A stretch of 25,508 nucleotides of DNA. Source: a virus. The stretch lies in IMG/VR virus record IMGVR_UViG_3300031141_000036, positions 1-25,508 of that record; one strand, written 5' to 3'. The notes beneath the pieces were generated by a model, which worked only from the letters and a program-made list of their open reading frames with translations, was not told where the DNA came from and did not search any database. Below are positions 22,235 to 25,508 of this stretch, piece by piece. The position numbers and the translations under genes were made by a program. The number at the start of each line of letters is the position of its first letter. The first letter of the stretch is position 1.

Positions 22235-22362
22235 TACGATTCGCCTCTGATAGCTTCTGGCGTGTCAACCCCGTTTTCACAGTTTTCACATGTGACTGTA
22301 TCAGAACTTGTCGCAGGATTCCAGAGGGATCCATTTTTAAGTGTGATAATAGTACCGATCAT
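22234..22362 (-). CDS. 42-aa protein with a CxxC knuckle
   Basis: ATG at 22360-22362 is ATGA-coupled to the upstream gene's stop, and the TAA at 22234-22236 is TAATG-coupled to the next gene, so the frame exactly fills a gap of more than 120 bases in an otherwise gap-free operon. The peptide reads MIGTIITLKNGSLWNPA, then a TCENCENG knuckle, then VDTPEAIRGES. Only one CxxC pair is present, so zinc binding would need dimerisation or a partner. No family is recognised; possibly a small structural or assembly protein. Confidence 0.65.
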   Translation of the reverse strand: MIGTIITLKNGSLWNPATSSDTVTCENCENGVDTPEAIRGES

Positions 22363-22673
22363 GATATAGTCACCGTTACTGCTCCTACGCCACCTGTTAC
22401 AGAGTTGCCTCTTAAATTGCTTATATCAGCAACTGCGATTTTTACAAAGCCCATCATTCCAGAAGCGTCGTGGTAGTTAAATAACTCCCCTGGAGGCAAA
22501 CCTTGATCATCCGTTTGCAGGTTTGTAAGAGCAAGACCCGTGTGCCGACCCTCCCCTGGGTTATGCATCTGAGTTAAATACACAGAAAACGACCGCATCA
22601 TCTCAACCATATACGCCTGATTGTACTCTTCGGGCGGTACAGGAAAGAACGGGAGGACTAAGTTTCTGGACAT
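22359..22673 (-). CDS. Small virion-module protein (104 aa)
   Basis: The protein begins MSRNLVLPFFPVPPEEYNQ and continues with a helix (MVEMMRSFSVYLTQMHNPG), a beta-rich centre (GLALTNLQTDDQGLPPG) and a Gly/Val-rich end (VTGGVGAVTVTIS). Its start overlaps the stop of the 705-residue gene (TAATG). I have seen similar short proteins next to stabilisation or tail proteins in marine phages but cannot name a family. Presumably a head-tail or tail component, by position only. Confidence 0.72.
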   Translation of the reverse strand: MSRNLVLPFFPVPPEEYNQAYMVEMMRSFSVYLTQMHNPGEGRHTGLALTNLQTDDQGLPPGELFNYHDASGMMGFVKIAVADISNLRGNSVTGGVGAVTVTIS

Positions 22674-24790
22674 TAACGGGACCCGTCAGGTTGTATTTCA
22701 ACCCGAGGAGATCCAAGCCTCCAAGCGACACCCGTATCTGTTGAGCCAATGCGGAAGGCAAACGACCTGCCCCGAAGACGTATGTGTAGCTGATCGGTGA
22801 ACTGCTCCACAGGAAGAGTAGTCGCCTTCACAACATTCTTAGAATTGGTCTCAAGATACGCCCCGCCTGGGAAGTTGCGGACTTTAAATGTCATGTTGGC
22901 TGTAGGGGTAATCGCGGTACTGTTTCGAAACGTCAGGTCAGGGATAACCCTTCGGATAAATACAAACTGATCCCCTTCTCCGATATCCATCTGACTGCTC
23001 TCGATGAACGAAGTAATGGCCGTGGGAGGAGTAGTGCTGTTGTCGTCGAATCCAGACTCGTGGTTGTATAAAACATGATCTGGAGCCGCCGCAATAGGAA
23101 GGCTTTCCACACCACGGTCCAACCATGCCGTGCGGCTGAGTGTTCCGTAGTACCAAATCTGCTGTTGGTAGTTGTAAATTACATACCGGTCATTCTCTGA
23201 ACTAGACGCTGACGGATAGAACCACCAGATTTCAGAGAACGCTGTGTTGGTGGATGCTGTTATCTTCTGTAGCTGATCTTTGTTTATATCGCTGAACACA
23301 TAGTCTCGAACCGTGCACGGTAATCTTTGAACAGCCCCGCCATAAACGTAGAACTCTTCTGCCCCCATCCAAAAAACATTGTCCTCCACTGCAATAGCCG
23401 CCAACGGCCCCGCAATAGTAATGTTTTCAGCCACAGTGTTAATCCCGAAGATAAACGGGGGTCCGAGGAATTGCATTGCATGAAGCGAAACGTCCGTAAA
23501 CACCAGCACCTGCTGACGTGTTTCTATCGCAGTTATAATCTCGGACCCAGAGCCAAGGCGCAAATCGCCCGCAGTGTTAGTCGGGGTCGGTGCCCAGTCC
23601 ACCAAGGACTCTTGGGAGGAGAACCTAATGAGCAAAGGATCTTGAGTGCCAGGGCTAGATTGACTGTCGCACCCAAACGCTATGATGTGCCGATCTCGAT
23701 CAGATACTAAAACCTTCTTCGCTATTGTCGGAGCAGATATCTGACCCGCTAACGAATCAAGAGATACCGCAGGAACTAAGCCCCCAGCCTTTGACCAGTA
23801 GTAGATCCCTGCGTCTCGCACATTAATCAGTAGGTTTTCACCGAAGTTATCATGGGACCAGATGCGAAGAGTTTGCCCAGACGTCAAAAGATCTGTGCCA
23901 GAGTTCCAAGTTCCGCGGCCATACGTTCCTGCACCCCAACCGTTGCCCACAATAGTTGTATCAAGCCCCGTATTAATTTGATACGTAGCAACCGTTGCGC
24001 TACCACCAGTGCCACTATCCGATGCGTTAGAAAACACAAAGGTGGGGTTTAACCCGTTTGTTGTTGTTATAGAAGCAATACTGGAAACAGTCCTAGCTTC
24101 AATTTGAAATACGTTGGCGTTCACAACCGCGGTCACTTGATATTCTTGATTGAGAACTGCTGCGGTAATTAAACCACCAGAACCCAACGCAGCGGCATCT
24201 GTAAAAGTTACAAAATCGTCTACTAATACTCCGTTAGCGTTCTCAGTCACGCTAACTGTTGCACAAGTAATTGCCACACCGTCCGCATGCGAGGCTGCGG
24301 TTGTTCCATTCACGCCTCTGACTATGCCAATCAGTGTCTTGGTAGATATAGCAGCGTAAGTCATTTCCTCACTGCCAATTTTAATTCTTCCTGAAACAGG
24401 GAACCTCGCCACGCTGTCCAGAAGAATTGATATGTCTGTTGCGGTTATGGCTCCGTCTATTGTGTTGGCACCAGTAGCAAACGTAGCGTCTCCAGCCCCT
24501 GAAATAAGCCTGATCGGAGTGATGTCATTATACTGACCGCCCTCGTTAATGTAATATTTTAAGTGAGTTCCAACGCCCAAGTACCTGTCACCTGCTAGAC
24601 TGACCCATGGATGCAAGGCCCTGCACGTTCCAAGAAAAAAGGTGAGTGAGCTTTTTATCCACCCGCCTATTTTTTCAGCAAATCCAAACCTGAACCTAAC
24701 CTTGTCCATGTCAAACCAACCGCCTTCATTGCTGTAGGAGGTTGTTTCCCGGTTAATACCGGGGCGAAACTGGAGTTTGGTCAGGGGCAT
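22673..24790 (-). CDS. Phage stabilisation / tail-tubular-type protein (705 aa)
   Basis: The N-terminus, LQFRPGINRETTSYSNEGGW followed by VRFRFGFAEKIGGW, is a pattern I associate with P22 gp10-like stabilisation and tail-tube proteins of podoviruses. Residues about 90-290 are an inserted beta-rich region, including GSEEMTYAAI and a short RGVNGTTAASHADG motif found in phage distal proteins. The rest is a beta-propeller-like series with repeated VLVSDRDRHIIAFGC, EDNVFWMGAEEFYVYGG and EIWWFYPSAS strings. The protein probably seals the head or forms the tail tube. GGCGGAG precedes the ATG by about 7 bases, 13 bases after the previous gene. Confidence 0.8.
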   Translation of the reverse strand: MPLTKLQFRPGINRETTSYSNEGGWFDMDKVRFRFGFAEKIGGWIKSSLTFFLGTCRALHPWVSLAGDRYLGVGTHLKYYINEGGQYNDITPIRLISGAGDATFATGANTIDGAITATDISILLDSVARFPVSGRIKIGSEEMTYAAISTKTLIGIVRGVNGTTAASHADGVAITCATVSVTENANGVLVDDFVTFTDAAALGSGGLITAAVLNQEYQVTAVVNANVFQIEARTVSSIASITTTNGLNPTFVFSNASDSGTGGSATVATYQINTGLDTTIVGNGWGAGTYGRGTWNSGTDLLTSGQTLRIWSHDNFGENLLINVRDAGIYYWSKAGGLVPAVSLDSLAGQISAPTIAKKVLVSDRDRHIIAFGCDSQSSPGTQDPLLIRFSSQESLVDWAPTPTNTAGDLRLGSGSEIITAIETRQQVLVFTDVSLHAMQFLGPPFIFGINTVAENITIAGPLAAIAVEDNVFWMGAEEFYVYGGAVQRLPCTVRDYVFSDINKDQLQKITASTNTAFSEIWWFYPSASSSENDRYVIYNYQQQIWYYGTLSRTAWLDRGVESLPIAAAPDHVLYNHESGFDDNSTTPPTAITSFIESSQMDIGEGDQFVFIRRVIPDLTFRNSTAITPTANMTFKVRNFPGGAYLETNSKNVVKATTLPVEQFTDQLHIRLRGRSFAFRIGSTDTGVAWRLGSPRVEIQPDGSR

Positions 24791-24803
24791 TCATTTACTC
24801 CGC

Positions 24804-25031
24804 CTAGTTTACAATTTCTGCTTCTTCTGGCTCAGTCGATAAAGATGCTGTTAGCGTATTCATAAACGCCATACGTCCCATTTTCAACTGGTCTATGTTA
24901 AAATTAGCAGAGCCAATCTTTCTATCTAAGTCAGCAACGTGGTTCACCATTACCTTCTGGGTGTCTGTTAGTTGGTCTTCAGTGTAAGATTTATTGTTGA
25001 TCGTAATGGTGTTTGTTTTTTTCTCAGCCAT
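24804..25031 (-). CDS. Small helical protein (75 aa)
   Basis: The protein starts TITINNKSYTEDQLTDTQK and then forms one long helix (VMVNHVADLDRKIGSANFNIDQLKMGRMAF) ending in an acidic tail (EPEEAEIVN). The strand-then-helix layout, with NNKxYxxDQL and a heptad-like helix, resembles small phage proteins classed as DUF6447, which I offer as a tentative match. AAGGAG is 6-7 bases before the ATG. It lies between a small virion protein and the 705-residue tail-type protein, so a structural or chaperone role is plausible. Confidence 0.72.
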   Translation of the reverse strand: MAEKKTNTITINNKSYTEDQLTDTQKVMVNHVADLDRKIGSANFNIDQLKMGRMAFMNTLTASLSTEPEEAEIVN

Positions 25032-25060
25032 TGTGATCTCCTTTCGGGGTTGGGGTTAAA

Positions 25061-25384
25061 TTACCACGGTAGAGGTTCTACAGTAGGGGTTATGGGAGGG
25101 GTTGCCATTGAGTTGATCTGCCCGTCTAAATTCTCTTTAAAGTTACCAACACCTTCTTCGCCAAGGTCATCTTGCACCCAGCCAAGAACTTGAGTTTCTG
25201 TTAGGTCTGCATACGGAGTAAAGTCATCACCCTCAACTTGAGTGAGTCGAGTGCTTCCGCCGCTAATTGCGGTATTTGTGCCGTCTGTACCTGTTAGTGT
25301 CCACAGAATGTTCACCACGAAATCTAATTCTGGGGTGGGCATTGTGGACATACTGTCAACAGTCCAAGTGTATGTATTAGGCAT
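25061..25384 (-). CDS. Small virion-type protein (107 aa)
   Basis: The sequence opens YTWTVDSMSTMP, followed by a beta-strand VVNILWTLTGTDGTN, then GDDFTPYADLTETQVLGWVQDDLGEEGV, and ends with a Pro-rich PTVEPLPW. I recall this overall pattern (N-terminal beta sandwich, TPYxDLTExxVxGWV helix) from small proteins near tail-fibre genes in marine phages; no function is established and I give no family name with confidence. AAGGA lies 6 bases before the ATG. The gene is directly behind the C-terminal end of the protein that runs off the window. Confidence 0.74.
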   Translation of the reverse strand: MPNTYTWTVDSMSTMPTPELDFVVNILWTLTGTDGTNTAISGGSTRLTQVEGDDFTPYADLTETQVLGWVQDDLGEEGVGNFKENLDGQINSMATPPITPTVEPLPW

Positions 25385-25387
25385 ATC

Positions 25388-25508
25388 TTATCCTTCCAGT
25401 GTTGCTATACGAGCCAAGGCTGCGTCTAATGCTGTTGACAGTTCTTGTACTGACTTTACCAGATGCCAAGTAAGGTTGTCAGCGTTTACTGAAAGCACAC
25501 CTTGAGAT
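25388..25508 (-). CDS. C-terminal fragment of a probable tail fibre (truncated by window edge)
   Basis: A minus-strand frame enters from the right edge and ends with TAA at 25388-25390, four bases before the next gene. The visible 39 residues read SQGVLSVNADNLTWHLVKSV and then QELSTALDAALARIATLEG. A segment of this kind, LVK-x-VQEL followed by a short coiled coil, is the usual end of tail-fibre proteins with an S74-like intramolecular chaperone. Only the tail is seen, so the identity is inference. Confidence 0.55.
   Translation of the reverse strand, partial: SQGVLSVNADNLTWHLVKSVQELSTALDAALARIATLEG

Overview
The window looks like part of a tailed double-stranded DNA phage genome, most likely a marine podovirus-like phage of a Gram-negative, perhaps alphaproteobacterial, host. 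The evidence is a compact replication module (SNF2-type ATPase, archaeo-eukaryotic primase, UvrD-like helicase, family A DNA polymerase), a SleB-type cell-wall hydrolase, and a block of very large virion proteins. Genes are packed with ATGA, TAATG or TGATG stop/start overlaps. I see no ribosomal, tRNA or ordinary host metabolic genes. The overall gene set reminds me of SAR116/Roseobacter-type marine phages, but that placement is an impression and not a search result.

Layout. (1) 1-2843, plus strand: small early-type genes, including a truncated acidic protein, two DnaJ-type zinc-finger proteins, a 33-residue membrane peptide, a helix-turn-helix protein and a ribbon-helix-helix-like protein, closed by a strong terminator at about 2895-2919. 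(2) 2910-4591, minus strand: an inverted two-gene cassette of an SNF2-family helicase and an 80-residue partner. (3) A 76-base divergent promoter region. (4) 4668-12808, plus strand: the replication and lysis module, comprising an AlpA-like protein, a coiled-coil protein, a putative ssDNA-binding protein ending in an SSB-like DDDIPF tip, an AEP primase ending in DDIPF, a second AlpA-like protein, an SF1 helicase, a 30-residue membrane peptide, a SleB hydrolase, a zinc-ribbon peptide, a DUF6378-like protein, DNA polymerase A and a small terminal gene. (5) 12802-25508, minus strand: the virion module, read from the right edge leftwards. It runs from the C-terminal end of a probable tail fibre, through small virion proteins, a 705-residue stabilisation/tail-type protein, two tiny proteins, a glycine-zipper protein and a Gly/Gln/Met-rich protein, to an 885-residue repeat protein and a 1511-residue probable internal virion (ejection) protein. 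The two opposing blocks collide with a 7-base overlap of coding ends and no terminator.

How it fits together. Region 4 reads as a self-contained replisome with no DnaB or T7-gp4-type helicase in view: primase, SF1 helicase, SNF2 ATPase and a PolA with proofreading domain but no 5' nuclease domain. The ssDNA-binding candidate and the primase share an SSB-type C-terminal tip, which suggests a common docking code. The virion block matches the short-tailed-phage pattern of several large proteins that travel in the capsid and help eject DNA. Several real genes are shorter than 60 codons and are easy to miss (868-969, 972-1040, 5440-5610, 9715-9807, 10231-10386, 22234-22362, plus the two edge fragments). 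Non-coding DNA is scarce: only 2844-2909, 4592-4667 and 6401-6469 exceed 60 bases, and no gene-free stretch reaches 300 bases.
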